A stretch of 64,000 nt of DNA, from positions 1 to 64,000 of the forward strand of contig NZ_BMYO01000009.1 in the NCBI RefSeq assembly GCF_014652315.1, read 5' to 3'. This DNA is from Jeongeupia chitinilytica. Lineage in GTDB: Bacteria; Pseudomonadota; Gammaproteobacteria; Burkholderiales; Chitinibacteraceae. The notes under the pieces are model-generated. The model was not told where the DNA came from. It saw only the letters and a list, made by a program, of their open reading frames with translations, and searched no databases. A program made the translations under genes and the position numbers. Every line of letters starts with the position of its first letter. Position 1 is the stretch's first letter. Below, one piece after another: positions 27,300 through 37,010 of the stretch.

Positions 27300-28157
27300 T
27301 TAGTGCTGCCTAACCATGATAAATAGAACACTCACCATCCACAAACCGACCGACAACAGCATTGGAATATCTTCAATCAAATCACGACTTGTATCTTCAC
27401 CACCACCTTGCAGGTGAATTAGATAAATATATCTAAAAATACCAAATGCGACTATCGGCATAGTCCAAATCAAGTTCGACGTCCCATGAATTGCAATGGT
27501 GGTTGAATCAACGGTATAAAGACCATAAGTGAGAATGGTCGCCGTAGCGCAGATTGCAATGTACTTATCTAACAACGGAATAGAATACAAGGATAAGATT
27601 TTCCTCGATTTTGTGCCACCAGCCAGCTCCGCCCGACGCTTTCCGAACCCCAAAAATAGCGTAATCATCATCCCTGTAATCAGCAACCATTTTGACGGCA
27701 CGATTCCAATTCCAACCGTACCGGCAAGCAACCGCATCATGAAGCCGCTAAAAATACAGAAAACGTCCAAAATTACTTCATTTTTCAACCACAAAGTATA
27801 TGCGATATTGATTACGAAATAGCCAATCACAAAAAATAGCACTTGTATGGAAGCAATCCATGCAATCATGCAGGCGACGACAATTAAAAACAACGAGAAT
27901 GCAAGGGCACTACCTTTGGACACCGTCCCTGCCGCCAACGGGCGGTAGCGTTTCTTTGGATGAAGCCGATCAGACTCAATATCTTTGAAATCATTTAAAA
28001 TGTAAACCGAACTCGCCGCACAGCAAAAGGAAAAAAAAGCTCCGATCGCTGACATAAGAATATACCCATCCCACCGAAATGAGAAAAGCAAGCCAACAAA
28101 AACGAATAAATTTTTTACCCACTGATGAACACGCATCAGACTGAAAAAAGCCTTCAC
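27300..28157 (-). CDS. UbiA-family polyprenyl-phosphate phosphoribosyltransferase (DPPR synthase-like)
   Basis: About 285 residues with eight or nine membrane helices. The first Asp-rich motif reads NDFKDIESDRLHPKKRYRP (residues 55-73), which closely matches the decaprenyl-phosphate 5-phosphoribosyltransferase of mycobacteria rather than quinone-pathway UbiA; the second is near LKNEVILDVFCI. Family members transfer ribose 5-phosphate from PRPP to a polyprenyl phosphate at the inner face of the membrane. GTG start at 28157, preceded by AAGGTGAG. The neighbouring HAD phosphatase supports the pathway. No DprE1/DprE2-like epimerase is encoded in this window. Confidence 0.82.
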   Translation of the reverse strand: MKAFFSLMRVHQWVKNLFVFVGLLFSFRWDGYILMSAIGAFFSFCCAASSVYILNDFKDIESDRLHPKKRYRPLAAGTVSKGSALAFSLFLIVVACMIAWIASIQVLFFVIGYFVINIAYTLWLKNEVILDVFCIFSGFMMRLLAGTVGIGIVPSKWLLITGMMITLFLGFGKRRAELAGGTKSRKILSLYSIPLLDKYIAICATATILTYGLYTVDSTTIAIHGTSNLIWTMPIVAFGIFRYIYLIHLQGGGEDTSRDLIEDIPMLLSVGLWMVSVLFIMVRQH

Positions 28158-28217
28158 CTAACTCACCTTCACTTCCATTAAATTCTTCGAATAGTCGACA
28201 AATCGTGCATCAACCCA

Positions 28218-29867
28218 CTATTTCGTTGGCAAAATATCCTCATACTCGATACCTGGGAGCAATGTTATGAATTTTTCTTTATGTGCACGGTAGTAATCAT
28301 GATCAACCAATACATAATTCAGCGCCAATCGTTTTGCGATCAAATCAGGCGTAAACGACCCTGGGTAGATTTTAACCACATGCCCAATTAGTGCTCGTGC
28401 TTGAAGTTTTATAAACTCATTTCGGCTTGGATAGGAATCAAGCCATGTACATAACTGCAGCGCTACATTTATGATCGCAACCACCACCAATGCAACGCCT
28501 CCTATCCAGGCAAATCGAATTCGCGTAGACACAACCCCAAGAAGAGGAATAAGCGGCAGCACCCATGTCACGGGAGAATAACGCGCCCACCACGCATGTG
28601 GATTGACAAGCATAGAAATTAAAATCATAAAGTACAGCCCGCCAACAACTCTCCAATCCAAAATAAAACCAAATAGTAAAAAAACACTCACCAAAAGCAT
28701 CAAAGAAAATAGCGGACCGAATCCAGCAACTCGTACATCAGGATATAGCAAGACCTTTAATTCCCCTTCTTCAATAAGGCCGGGAAATTTCAAAGTTGGC
28801 GGTCTATCATCAAAAGCACTTGCTAAATTCTCTGTTTTTGAAAATGTAGAAAGCACAAAATTGTAAATGCGGTTCTGTTGTGTGAATCCTACCGGCGCAT
28901 TGGAAGTCATGATGTCTTTCGCCCCAGCTCCCGCGAGCGGGAAAAACAAGTTTCGCTCATGCAGCAGATTTTGCACATAAGGACTATACCCGAATATACC
29001 CACGCCAAATGCAAAAAAAACGGCACACAAGGGCACTATTTTTCTTATGGAAAGAAAAAGTCCATTACGATGAAAATACGCTAAAGACATATAAAGAAAA
29101 GCAGCACCAATCGAAATAAACCCGGAAGCTTTAACATTGATAATGCATACCGAAGCGATTATAAAAATAATCCTGTCAAGGCGACACGCTTCACGAACGA
29201 TCATGATCGCAGATAGAAACAAAATCAATGAAAGAGCACCAATCGCTGCATCATTATAGTAAGTATACATTTGCGACAGACTGACTGGATTGAGCAATAC
29301 AATCAACGAAAGCAGCGAAGAAATGTACCGGCCTCGACCTATACGGCGACAAAAAGAATATAGATATAGTGATGCAGAAGCGCCCAATATGAAATGGTAT
29401 GACGTACCATACTCAGGGCTAGTAAACCATGAAATCATGGTTGCCGCATAAAACCAAGTTGCTTTTGCATAGTTATCAACCCAAACATCCCTTGATGCGT
29501 CGGCGTGAGTAAACCAATTTGCCCCATTCAGAATATTGACAATTGCTTTTTGATGATATGCATTACCGTCATAACTGAGATCAAAATAGAACCCAGAAAT
29601 GCATATCAAAAAAGATAGGACTGCGACACATAAAATCGAATAAAACAGTGAGCGGAAAAGCGTTCCATCAACAAAGAATCTATTTGTAATAAGCACAGAA
29701 AGAAGCAATGCCGCTACAAATGCAAACTTCCGTGTCCACGCATCTATCCCGGCAAACTGATTCAGGAGACCTAACAATGAACAAAAGAAAAAAAATGAAA
29801 GAAAAAAAAATGAAAGCCGATAGGAAAAGCATGACTTCCTATCAACAACGGATATTGCATCATCCAC
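28218..29867 (-). CDS. Large polytopic membrane protein, putative GT-C glycosyltransferase
   Basis: About 549 residues with ten or more transmembrane helices and a C-terminal soluble part of about 75 residues. The first outer loop holds DLSYDGNAYHQKAI, resembling the acidic catalytic loop of GT-C enzymes that use polyprenyl-phosphate sugars. I cannot name a family with confidence. A GTG at 29867, eight bases after AGGA, is preferred over a TTG at 29894. It lies directly ahead of the UbiA-type gene, so it could use the lipid-linked pentose as donor. Strongly AT-rich codon use. Confidence 0.6.
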   Translation of the reverse strand: MDDAISVVDRKSCFSYRLSFFFLSFFFFCSLLGLLNQFAGIDAWTRKFAFVAALLLSVLITNRFFVDGTLFRSLFYSILCVAVLSFLICISGFYFDLSYDGNAYHQKAIVNILNGANWFTHADASRDVWVDNYAKATWFYAATMISWFTSPEYGTSYHFILGASASLYLYSFCRRIGRGRYISSLLSLIVLLNPVSLSQMYTYYNDAAIGALSLILFLSAIMIVREACRLDRIIFIIASVCIINVKASGFISIGAAFLYMSLAYFHRNGLFLSIRKIVPLCAVFFAFGVGIFGYSPYVQNLLHERNLFFPLAGAGAKDIMTSNAPVGFTQQNRIYNFVLSTFSKTENLASAFDDRPPTLKFPGLIEEGELKVLLYPDVRVAGFGPLFSLMLLVSVFLLFGFILDWRVVGGLYFMILISMLVNPHAWWARYSPVTWVLPLIPLLGVVSTRIRFAWIGGVALVVVAIINVALQLCTWLDSYPSRNEFIKLQARALIGHVVKIYPGSFTPDLIAKRLALNYVLVDHDYYRAHKEKFITLLPGIEYEDILPTK

Positions 29868-29927
29868 GAGCAGTGTCCTGAAACGTTGTACCAATCAATT
29901 GTTGTGCACACATCAGAGCATGCACTT

Positions 29928-31064
29928 TTAATATCGCCCTGATGGGTCATCAGGGTGAAATTTTTTGAATAGTTCATTAAGCGGTTTAAATCGACTAGAC
30001 CAATCATTCTCAGATCTGAATCGATCCAACTCTTTGCCCCTTAGCCTGAATTGATTACTCCGTCCATACAGAGCCTCCCAATCACACCCGGAAGAAATAC
30101 CTAACACATCCCCTGCTTTTATTCTATCCTCCATGGTTCCGAAGCTGGTTGACCAAATCGGGACCCCTAATGCTCGCATTTCATAAAATTTTATTGGATC
30201 CACTGATTTTGTCAGGCGATTTTTTTTAAACGGAATAAGGCCAACGGCAAATTTCAAGGTGTGCTGAATAGCCTCACTTAAAGAGCACTCGGGCAGCATC
30301 TGAATATTCATTGGCAGGTTACTTGGAACGGCACAACGCACGGGCCCTACCAGACGAATCCGTTTTGTTGGTAAAGCTTTGGCAATTTCTATCACCAATG
30401 GCCAATCAAACCAATCTGCAATTGTTCCCACAAAGCCGATCAAGTCTGATTCTCTTTTTATATCCGGCAAGTTAAGAAGCCGTTTCATTGGGTATCCGTT
30501 AGGCATCAATCTGCAACGCCTTACGAAAGTAAAGTCAGGCAGCCGCTCCATCAAAGCTGGAGCGGAGCAAAACAAATGATCGGCCAGCTTAGCCACTTCT
30601 TGCTCTCGCAAAAACATTGAAAAGCGAGATAGTCCAGAATAAAAGGCAGAAAAATCGTCCATGATATCCATAAATTTTAATGCCTGCGGATATCTAGAAA
30701 GTATGTCAACAGCTAGTCGAGAAGGACGGCCCACACCAATAATCGAAGGCGCAATCTCAACGAAACTGCTAATTTCTGCTCTGGTATTTCGCCATCCCCA
30801 TCGGTTTATCGTATGCAAAACAGGAAGCGGCTCAATAGGCAGCGCTTTGGGCTGACTAATTTTTACTCCATCAATTGATTCACAGACATGCTTCTCTGAC
30901 GAAAAACGAATACTCAAGTCTCGCAATTTTGGTAGGCGTGTCGGATACGGATCAACCCACAAAACATGGGTAACAGCCCCTTGTTGAAGCAGGTAGTCCA
31001 CCATGTAATGTGGCCGCTGCCAATAACTGGCAAACGGCACAGGTGCAAAGTAAAGGAGGTTCAA
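29928..31064 (-). CDS. GT-B-fold glycosyltransferase (GT4-like)
   Basis: About 378 residues. The start MNLLYFAPVPFASYWQRPHYM is typical of WcaI-like/GT4 transferases; the C-terminal half shows the donor-site pattern PIKFYEMRALGVPIWST. Cytoplasmic, adding a sugar to the lipid-linked chain. The start is a TTG at 31064, with AAGG about ten bases upstream, six bases before the wecB stop; the gene is therefore coupled to wecB. Sugar unknown. Confidence 0.8.
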   Translation of the reverse strand: MNLLYFAPVPFASYWQRPHYMVDYLLQQGAVTHVLWVDPYPTRLPKLRDLSIRFSSEKHVCESIDGVKISQPKALPIEPLPVLHTINRWGWRNTRAEISSFVEIAPSIIGVGRPSRLAVDILSRYPQALKFMDIMDDFSAFYSGLSRFSMFLREQEVAKLADHLFCSAPALMERLPDFTFVRRCRLMPNGYPMKRLLNLPDIKRESDLIGFVGTIADWFDWPLVIEIAKALPTKRIRLVGPVRCAVPSNLPMNIQMLPECSLSEAIQHTLKFAVGLIPFKKNRLTKSVDPIKFYEMRALGVPIWSTSFGTMEDRIKAGDVLGISSGCDWEALYGRSNQFRLRGKELDRFRSENDWSSRFKPLNELFKKFHPDDPSGRY

Positions 31065-31069
31065 TTGAA

Positions 31070-32176
31070 TCAGACCTTAGTCGCCCCCCTAAGAATCTCA
31101 ACAATACGCTGGCTAGCATAGCCGTCACCGTAAGGGGATACTCCCCTAGCAATGGATTGATAATAATCAGGATCATCCAATAGCCGCTGGGCTTCAAGTA
31201 AGATGGCATCCGAGTTTGGACCAACAAGTTTCACGACACCTTCCTTCACCGCTTCCGGGCGTTCTGTCTCATTGCGTAAAACCAACACCGGTTTCCCAAG
31301 TGCGGGAGCCTCCTCCTGCACGCCACCTGAATCACTCATGATCAGGTATGCGCTCTTCATAGCGGCTACGAAAGGCAAATAGTCAAGTGGCTCGCACAAG
31401 GTTACGCGTTCAACCCCACCCAGCAACTCATAGGCAACCTCTCTTACATTCGGATTCGGATGAACAGGATAAAGCACCTCGATATCCGAATTATTTTCAA
31501 CGAGAGCACGTACCGCTTGGCAAATTTCACGAAACGGGGCACCAAAATTTTCTCTTCGATGCGAGGTCACCAAAACTAAACGACGACCAACCCCTACGGA
31601 AGGAGCATCTTCATCACAGCGCTGCACAACGTCCAGCAGGGCATCAATTACGGTATTGCCTGTGACATGAATCTCTTCCGTCGCAAATCCTTCATTGATC
31701 AAATTTTGACGTGAGTTTTCCGTTGGTGCAAAGTGCCAGTTAGCTAAACGCCCAGCCACGATACGATTCATTTCTTCTGGAAATGGATTATCCATATCCC
31801 CTGTCCGCAAACCCGCTTCGACATGTCCAAATTTTATGCGACGGTAAAAGCATGCCATAGCGACAGCCATTACTGTTGTGGTGTCACCTTGGGCTAGCAC
31901 AACATCTGGCTGTTCATCCTTCAGAACAACATCCAACAGCGTAAGAAGCCTAGAAGTCAGCTCAGGCAAGCTTTGATTTGGCCGCATCACATCCAAATCA
32001 ATATCGGCCTCAATACCAAAAATCTCGAATACTTGATCAAGTAATTGGCGATGCTGTGCAGTGGCTAGCACTCGACAGTCTACCCAATCCTGCTTTTTCA
32101 ACAGGTTGATTAACGGTGCCATTTTGATGGCTTCTGGACGAGTTCCGACAACCACCAACACTTTCTTCTTCATCAT
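31070..32176 (-). CDS. wecB: UDP-N-acetylglucosamine 2-epimerase (non-hydrolysing)
   Basis: About 368 residues starting MMKKKVLVVVGTRPEAIKMA, with DTTTVMA, EAGLRTGD and the PEE segment of WecB/MnaA. It interconverts UDP-GlcNAc and UDP-ManNAc. No WecC-type dehydrogenase follows, so the sugar used is probably ManNAc itself or a product of enzymes elsewhere. ATGA overlap with the upstream pyruvyltransferase fusion gene. Confidence 0.95.
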   Translation of the reverse strand: MMKKKVLVVVGTRPEAIKMAPLINLLKKQDWVDCRVLATAQHRQLLDQVFEIFGIEADIDLDVMRPNQSLPELTSRLLTLLDVVLKDEQPDVVLAQGDTTTVMAVAMACFYRRIKFGHVEAGLRTGDMDNPFPEEMNRIVAGRLANWHFAPTENSRQNLINEGFATEEIHVTGNTVIDALLDVVQRCDEDAPSVGVGRRLVLVTSHRRENFGAPFREICQAVRALVENNSDIEVLYPVHPNPNVREVAYELLGGVERVTLCEPLDYLPFVAAMKSAYLIMSDSGGVQEEAPALGKPVLVLRNETERPEAVKEGVVKLVGPNSDAILLEAQRLLDDPDYYQSIARGVSPYGDGYASQRIVEILRGATKV

Positions 32177-34932
32177 TTTATTTCCCGATTGAAAATCACT
32201 TCCATGGACCGAGCTCTTTCAGCCCATGAATTTTGGTCAGCCAAAAAGGCCAGTCTTGCCTTAAATTCGGGACGGTCTTTAAGCTCGAGGGCCTTATCAA
32301 AGGCAATGCTTAATGTATTGACGTCGTCACCGTGCAAAACCTCTGAAAACGAAACACATTCAAGCATGTCACTCGTAACAACAACGGGTTTTTCAAGGGC
32401 AAAATATTCAAACAACTTCAATGGTGAGGTGGTTTTGGCAATTTCACCAGGCGAAAATGGGATAAAACAGATACTGAATAGCTTTGCATAAGCAGGCAGT
32501 ACTTTATAATCCACTGTCCCCAAATACAGAACGTTATCCAACTTGGGCAAATTACTCACCCCTCCATAGTAATCTGGCCCGATAAAAACAAAGCCCAAAT
32601 CAGGTCGAAGCAGCGCAAGATCGCGAATGATCGAATACCAAAGCCACGGAGCAAGTGCGCCAAAATAGCCAACAATATTTGGGTGATTTTCATGGAAAAG
32701 CACTAGCTCTTCAGGCAGTTTGTATTGCTCATGCTTTGGGTCCCGATAATGCTTGGTATCAACGCCGTTCGGGACGAGAAGTAACTTTTCATGCGGAACG
32801 AATTGGGCCATTTCATCATACAATCGCTTCGCCGAAGCAATGATGAAATCAGCCCCACCACCCACTGCAAATTCCTTAAGTCGCAACAACCTTTTGATGT
32901 TTTCAGCATCGCCGCTGATCTGCGGATCTATATGATCAATGTATTCATACACAAGCAGGCCTCGCTTGCCATTCTCCATTATTAGCTCAGGCGTATTTGC
33001 ATAGGCTGTCGAATAGAATGAACGCGCCACCCCATGAAGCGAGCTAATTTCATGCCTATTGGTGATCCAGACGTTTGGTTCTACCTCACGGAACCCCTCT
33101 ACGTCATCACCAGCCCAGTTGTCGGTTCGATAAATCACCAAATAACCAAGTTGACCCAATGCTGTTGAGATATGCTGCGGCCGCTGATAGAGTGGCACAT
33201 TCCAGTCAATGACCAACTCTTGGACAAATATGCCTTTGTAAATGCGCGCTTTCAGTACTTCGTCTTGGAAGCGCACCCATGGCAAATCGCTTGCCGCTTC
33301 AGATAGCGTAACTTCCGGAGCAGGAAGGCCGCGCACAAAACGTACGAATTTATGGCGTGGGCCATGAAGTACATTACGCACAACTTGAGGCAGCATCCAA
33401 TAAATCGCTTTGATACCTCGATAAGCGAATTTGACTATTTTTCGCATTTTTTTCTGTAACCTATACCCAAAAGTTTTTTTATAAGCGGAATACTCATTCA
33501 CTGCAACAATTTGTTCGGCCACCCGATCTTTCAACAAAGCATTCTCATGTTCTTGCACAGTTAACTGATTAGATAAATTTTGTTTTTCGGCAATCAAAGA
33601 TGCATTGTCAAGTTTGCACTCGGCAATCTCTTTCAGCCTAAGTTCATTTTTTTGTGCCAATTCCATGAGTTCCGCTTGCAAAGCTGAAATCCGCACAGTC
33701 TGCTCGCGCATGCTGAAGGAAAATGCAGACTGCATTTCACTCAACATACCCAACATTTTTTGTTCCCGCCAAACCGACATCCAATTTTCTGCGGCCAATG
33801 CGTTTGTTTGACGCACCTCAGTCATCAGAAATTGGTGCAACGCATCGCGATGGTGTAACGCACTGTCAAATAGCTCGGGTAGGCGTTCGCTCAATAGACC
33901 ACTTTCTGCGGTAAGTGTGAGCGCCGAGAATGCGTGGTTCCAGCGCTTCTGGCTATCGTCAAGCCGTAGCCTTTTATCATCGACAAGCGCAACCAGTTCG
34001 GATTGAACCGACATTTTCTGATCATATTCGATGCACAATGTCGGTTTTCCAAAACGAAATGCCAGAACTTGAGCATGAAGCCGCATAGCAACTACTCTAT
34101 CGCAGCTTTGGAGTACTTCCACACATTGCGCTATATTCTTGCCAATGCACAATTCTTGGCTATACTCGCCGAGTTGCTGCATCATCCCTTTTATAAACGG
34201 TACGTCTGACCCAGAACGGTTAGGCACTTCATGGGTTTGGAAGGGCAACCATATAAGTTCAACATCGTTCGCAACGAAGCTGGTACGTATCGCTTCAATC
34301 AAGCGGTTCGGCCAATCCGGAACAAAATCCCATGGGCGGATAACTAACGCTATCCGCAAACGAGCAGGGCTGGCCAACGTCATTGCAGAAGTTACCGGCA
34401 ATGGCATCGCCCAAACCGGGTCCGCACCGACGATGATTTCTTTATTGCACCCAGCGGCACGTAGCAGCTCTGCCGATCCTTGATCTCGGACAGTGATCGA
34501 ATCTACGGTGCCAAATACTTCAGCAATGATTTTGCGACTCTCGTGTGTATCCAGCGGCCCCACTCCTTGAGCCCACATAATGACGGGTTTTCCAAATTGG
34601 AATGCGAGTACTGCCGGCCGCAAATATGATGCAATATCATTTTTTGTTGCATCAAATAATCCTTCATACGTAAATTCTTGATGAGTTTGAAACAGGCCAC
34701 CACCACCAATTAGTACATAGTCTGCGCTACGCACAGCATGCACCAACGCATTAATTTCAAAAAGATCTACGCTGCCAATTCCATGAGTTTTGGTCGTATA
34801 CGCTGGATCAACACTCGTAGCAGTTACCGTTGTTGAAAGTTCAGCGCTCCATTTACAAATGGAGGCCAAAATAAGCTCATCGCCCAGATTGCCAGCGCCA
34901 TACCAGCCGACAACAAGTAGTTTTTTACTCAT
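32173..34932 (-). CDS. Polysaccharide pyruvyl transferase - coiled coil - glycosyltransferase fusion
   Basis: About 919 residues. Residues 1-345 are a CsaB/WcaK-type pyruvyl transferase (start VVGWYGAGNLGDELI, middle YVLIGGGGLFQTHQ, RLHAQVLAFRFGKPTL). Residues about 390-485 form a coiled coil. Residues about 570-919 are a GT-B-like transferase (WNVPLYQRPQHI, LVPNGVDTKHY, KLFEYFALEKPVVV). The protein could add a pyruvate ketal and a sugar to the same repeat. It lies between wzt and wecB, four bases from the former. Family knowledge supports each half; a bifunctional role is inferred. Confidence 0.85.
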   Translation of the reverse strand: MSKKLLVVGWYGAGNLGDELILASICKWSAELSTTVTATSVDPAYTTKTHGIGSVDLFEINALVHAVRSADYVLIGGGGLFQTHQEFTYEGLFDATKNDIASYLRPAVLAFQFGKPVIMWAQGVGPLDTHESRKIIAEVFGTVDSITVRDQGSAELLRAAGCNKEIIVGADPVWAMPLPVTSAMTLASPARLRIALVIRPWDFVPDWPNRLIEAIRTSFVANDVELIWLPFQTHEVPNRSGSDVPFIKGMMQQLGEYSQELCIGKNIAQCVEVLQSCDRVVAMRLHAQVLAFRFGKPTLCIEYDQKMSVQSELVALVDDKRLRLDDSQKRWNHAFSALTLTAESGLLSERLPELFDSALHHRDALHQFLMTEVRQTNALAAENWMSVWREQKMLGMLSEMQSAFSFSMREQTVRISALQAELMELAQKNELRLKEIAECKLDNASLIAEKQNLSNQLTVQEHENALLKDRVAEQIVAVNEYSAYKKTFGYRLQKKMRKIVKFAYRGIKAIYWMLPQVVRNVLHGPRHKFVRFVRGLPAPEVTLSEAASDLPWVRFQDEVLKARIYKGIFVQELVIDWNVPLYQRPQHISTALGQLGYLVIYRTDNWAGDDVEGFREVEPNVWITNRHEISSLHGVARSFYSTAYANTPELIMENGKRGLLVYEYIDHIDPQISGDAENIKRLLRLKEFAVGGGADFIIASAKRLYDEMAQFVPHEKLLLVPNGVDTKHYRDPKHEQYKLPEELVLFHENHPNIVGYFGALAPWLWYSIIRDLALLRPDLGFVFIGPDYYGGVSNLPKLDNVLYLGTVDYKVLPAYAKLFSICFIPFSPGEIAKTTSPLKLFEYFALEKPVVVTSDMLECVSFSEVLHGDDVNTLSIAFDKALELKDRPEFKARLAFLADQNSWAERARSMEVIFNREIK

Positions 34933-34936
34933 TGGA

Positions 34937-36196
34937 TCAAATCACTTCAAACACCGGACAGGGGGCTAGCCACCCCCCCCCAGAGTGGGCAACGGGAATA
35001 ATATCAAAGTGACCTGCATAATCAACTCTGTGGGTACGGAGATAATCGCCAGATTCAATTCGACCGACCCCGACAGCCAAGATATACCTGTTTCCTGAAA
35101 AATTGGCTTGCATATTCCACTTGACGGTATAAATGCCATCGACCATGACAGGAAGTTCGAGATTCATCGATTGTGTCGTCCCACTCCATAACACGATTCC
35201 ATCAACACTCGACAGCTGTACGCCAAAGCAGGGAATGTCTACTGCACCTTCGGCCTTGACTTTGATCTGTACGGCAAACGCCTCGCCAAACTGGTAATTT
35301 GCTGAAAGCTCTCCTTTTGCGTTACGCAGCTCAACAGATTGCACGCTCAAACGACCTTGGCCGTCATCCTGCCTAATCTGCATCGGTTGCGAGACAGAGG
35401 TAGCATTGGCGACTCCGACTTCCGAGGCCTGATCAATTTCAACAACCATTCCCCCTTCTTGTTCAACCAAATCGTCGGCATAACGCCGAACAACATCGCG
35501 ACAAGCGGCATCCATGATCAAACGACCTTTTTTCAAATAAATTCCACGGTCACAATACTCAATCAGGGTATTACTGGAGTGCGTAACCAGCAATATTGAT
35601 ACTCCTTGCCGTTGCATATCTCGGATACGGTTCAAGCACTTCTGTTGAAATGCGGTATCACCAACGGCGAGCGCTTCGTCAACCACCAGAATATCGGGAC
35701 TTACGTGAATAGCTGTAGCAAATGCGAGCCGAACCACCATACCACTGGAATATGTCTTAATCGGCTGATCGATGAAATCACCAATATCCGCAAATCGTTC
35801 AATATCTGAGAATTTCTGTTCAATTTCCTTGGGAGTCAAACCAAGGATGGCCGCATTCAAATATACATTTTCTCTACCGGAAAATTCCGGATTGAATCCT
35901 GACCCCAATTCAAGCAACGCTGCGATGCGACCATTTACGGACACGCCACCTAGACTCGGAGTTAATGTCCCACAAATTAATTGAAGCAACGTCGACTTAC
36001 CAGAACCATTACGACCTATGATCCCTACGGTTTCGCCTTTTTTAATAGTAAAATTAACATCATCTAAAGCATGAAATTTTTTGCTATTCCCGGCAAGCTT
36101 AGGAAAAAAACTCACCCACATTCTATGCAGTGGGCTGTCATATACGTCGTAGTGCTTACTGAGCATTTTTACTTCAATCACGCAGTTAGAGGACAT
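34937..36196 (-). CDS. wzt: O-antigen/polysaccharide ABC exporter, ATP-binding subunit with C-terminal glycan-binding domain
   Basis: About 419 residues. ABC domain (1-250): Walker A GRNGSGKST, signature YSSGMVV, Walker B ILVVDEAL. Residues about 275-419 form a Wzt-C-like beta-sandwich that binds the finished chain. Powers export of lipid-linked polysaccharide with Wzm. ATG at 36196 overlaps the wzm stop; the extension to 36208 begins with GTG and adds only four residues. A C-terminal domain usually implies recognition of a terminal modification on the chain. Confidence 0.92.
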   Translation of the reverse strand: MSSNCVIEVKMLSKHYDVYDSPLHRMWVSFFPKLAGNSKKFHALDDVNFTIKKGETVGIIGRNGSGKSTLLQLICGTLTPSLGGVSVNGRIAALLELGSGFNPEFSGRENVYLNAAILGLTPKEIEQKFSDIERFADIGDFIDQPIKTYSSGMVVRLAFATAIHVSPDILVVDEALAVGDTAFQQKCLNRIRDMQRQGVSILLVTHSSNTLIEYCDRGIYLKKGRLIMDAACRDVVRRYADDLVEQEGGMVVEIDQASEVGVANATSVSQPMQIRQDDGQGRLSVQSVELRNAKGELSANYQFGEAFAVQIKVKAEGAVDIPCFGVQLSSVDGIVLWSGTTQSMNLELPVMVDGIYTVKWNMQANFSGNRYILAVGVGRIESGDYLRTHRVDYAGHFDIIPVAHSGGGWLAPCPVFEVI

Positions 36197-37010
36197 CTGC
36201 AAACCCACCCTTGGTTTTATCGAACCAGGCTTTGCCCAACATCAGCACTCCAACTCCAGCAAGCAGATGCAGAAACCACGCAAACCAGTGAACACTGGCA
36301 TTGTGTACCAGTAAGCCACGCGTCTCCTCTACTGCAAATGTAATTGGATTAATATTCATAAAAAACTGGAATGCCTGCGGCAACGCAGACACAGGATAAA
36401 ATATCGGCGAAAGAAACATCAGCATCGTAATAAAAACACCCACAACTTGAGCAACGTCTCGCAAGTAAACGCCCATTGAAGCAAGGAAATAGCTCAACCC
36501 TAATGTAACAAGCAGCAAAGGCAATATCACAACAGGAACAACAATTAGTTTAGCAGTCGGAATACCAAAAAACACGGTATAAAACATAACCCAAACCACC
36601 ATCGCAATCACAAAGTGAAACAAAGCCGAGAGCAGCGAGACGACAGGTAAAATCTCAAGCGGAAACACCACTTTTTTCACATAACTCACATTACTCAATA
36701 TTAAGGACGGAGCTCTAGAAATACATTCTGAAAATACGTTAAATATCATCAATCCTGAAAATAGTATCAATGCGAACTCAGTTTTTGACCCCGTACCTCC
36801 AGACCACCTCGCCTTGAATACGACACTAAAAACAAACGTATATACAGCCAGCATCATCAATGGCGTCAAAAAACTCCAAAGAACCCCACCAGCCGAACCT
36901 TTGTATCGGCCAACCACGTCTCGCTTCGCTAACGTTTTTATCAGATTTCTATTTCTGGCAACACTAACAAGCAGGCCAATTAAACCTCTCTTTCCTACTG
37001 TCATGTTCAA
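36186..37010 (-). CDS. wzm: O-antigen/polysaccharide ABC exporter, permease subunit
   Basis: About 274 residues with six transmembrane helices; the ABC-2 signature is around YFLASMGVYLRDVAQVVGV. It forms the channel for the undecaprenyl-linked glycan with Wzt. The TTG at 37010 lies seven bases after GGAGG and overlaps the rfbC stop (TTGA); an ATG at 37004 is the alternative but its spacing is too long. AT-rich. Confidence 0.93.
   Translation of the reverse strand: MNMTVGKRGLIGLLVSVARNRNLIKTLAKRDVVGRYKGSAGGVLWSFLTPLMMLAVYTFVFSVVFKARWSGGTGSKTEFALILFSGLMIFNVFSECISRAPSLILSNVSYVKKVVFPLEILPVVSLLSALFHFVIAMVVWVMFYTVFFGIPTAKLIVVPVVILPLLLVTLGLSYFLASMGVYLRDVAQVVGVFITMLMFLSPIFYPVSALPQAFQFFMNINPITFAVEETRGLLVHNASVHWFAWFLHLLAGVGVLMLGKAWFDKTKGGFADVL

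Noticed and set aside
27941..27951. Exact ops-like element GGCGGTAGCGT on the plus strand
   Set aside because: It lies inside the UbiA-type coding sequence, on the strand opposite to the operon, where it encodes the conserved RYRP codons; position and direction do not fit an antitermination site.
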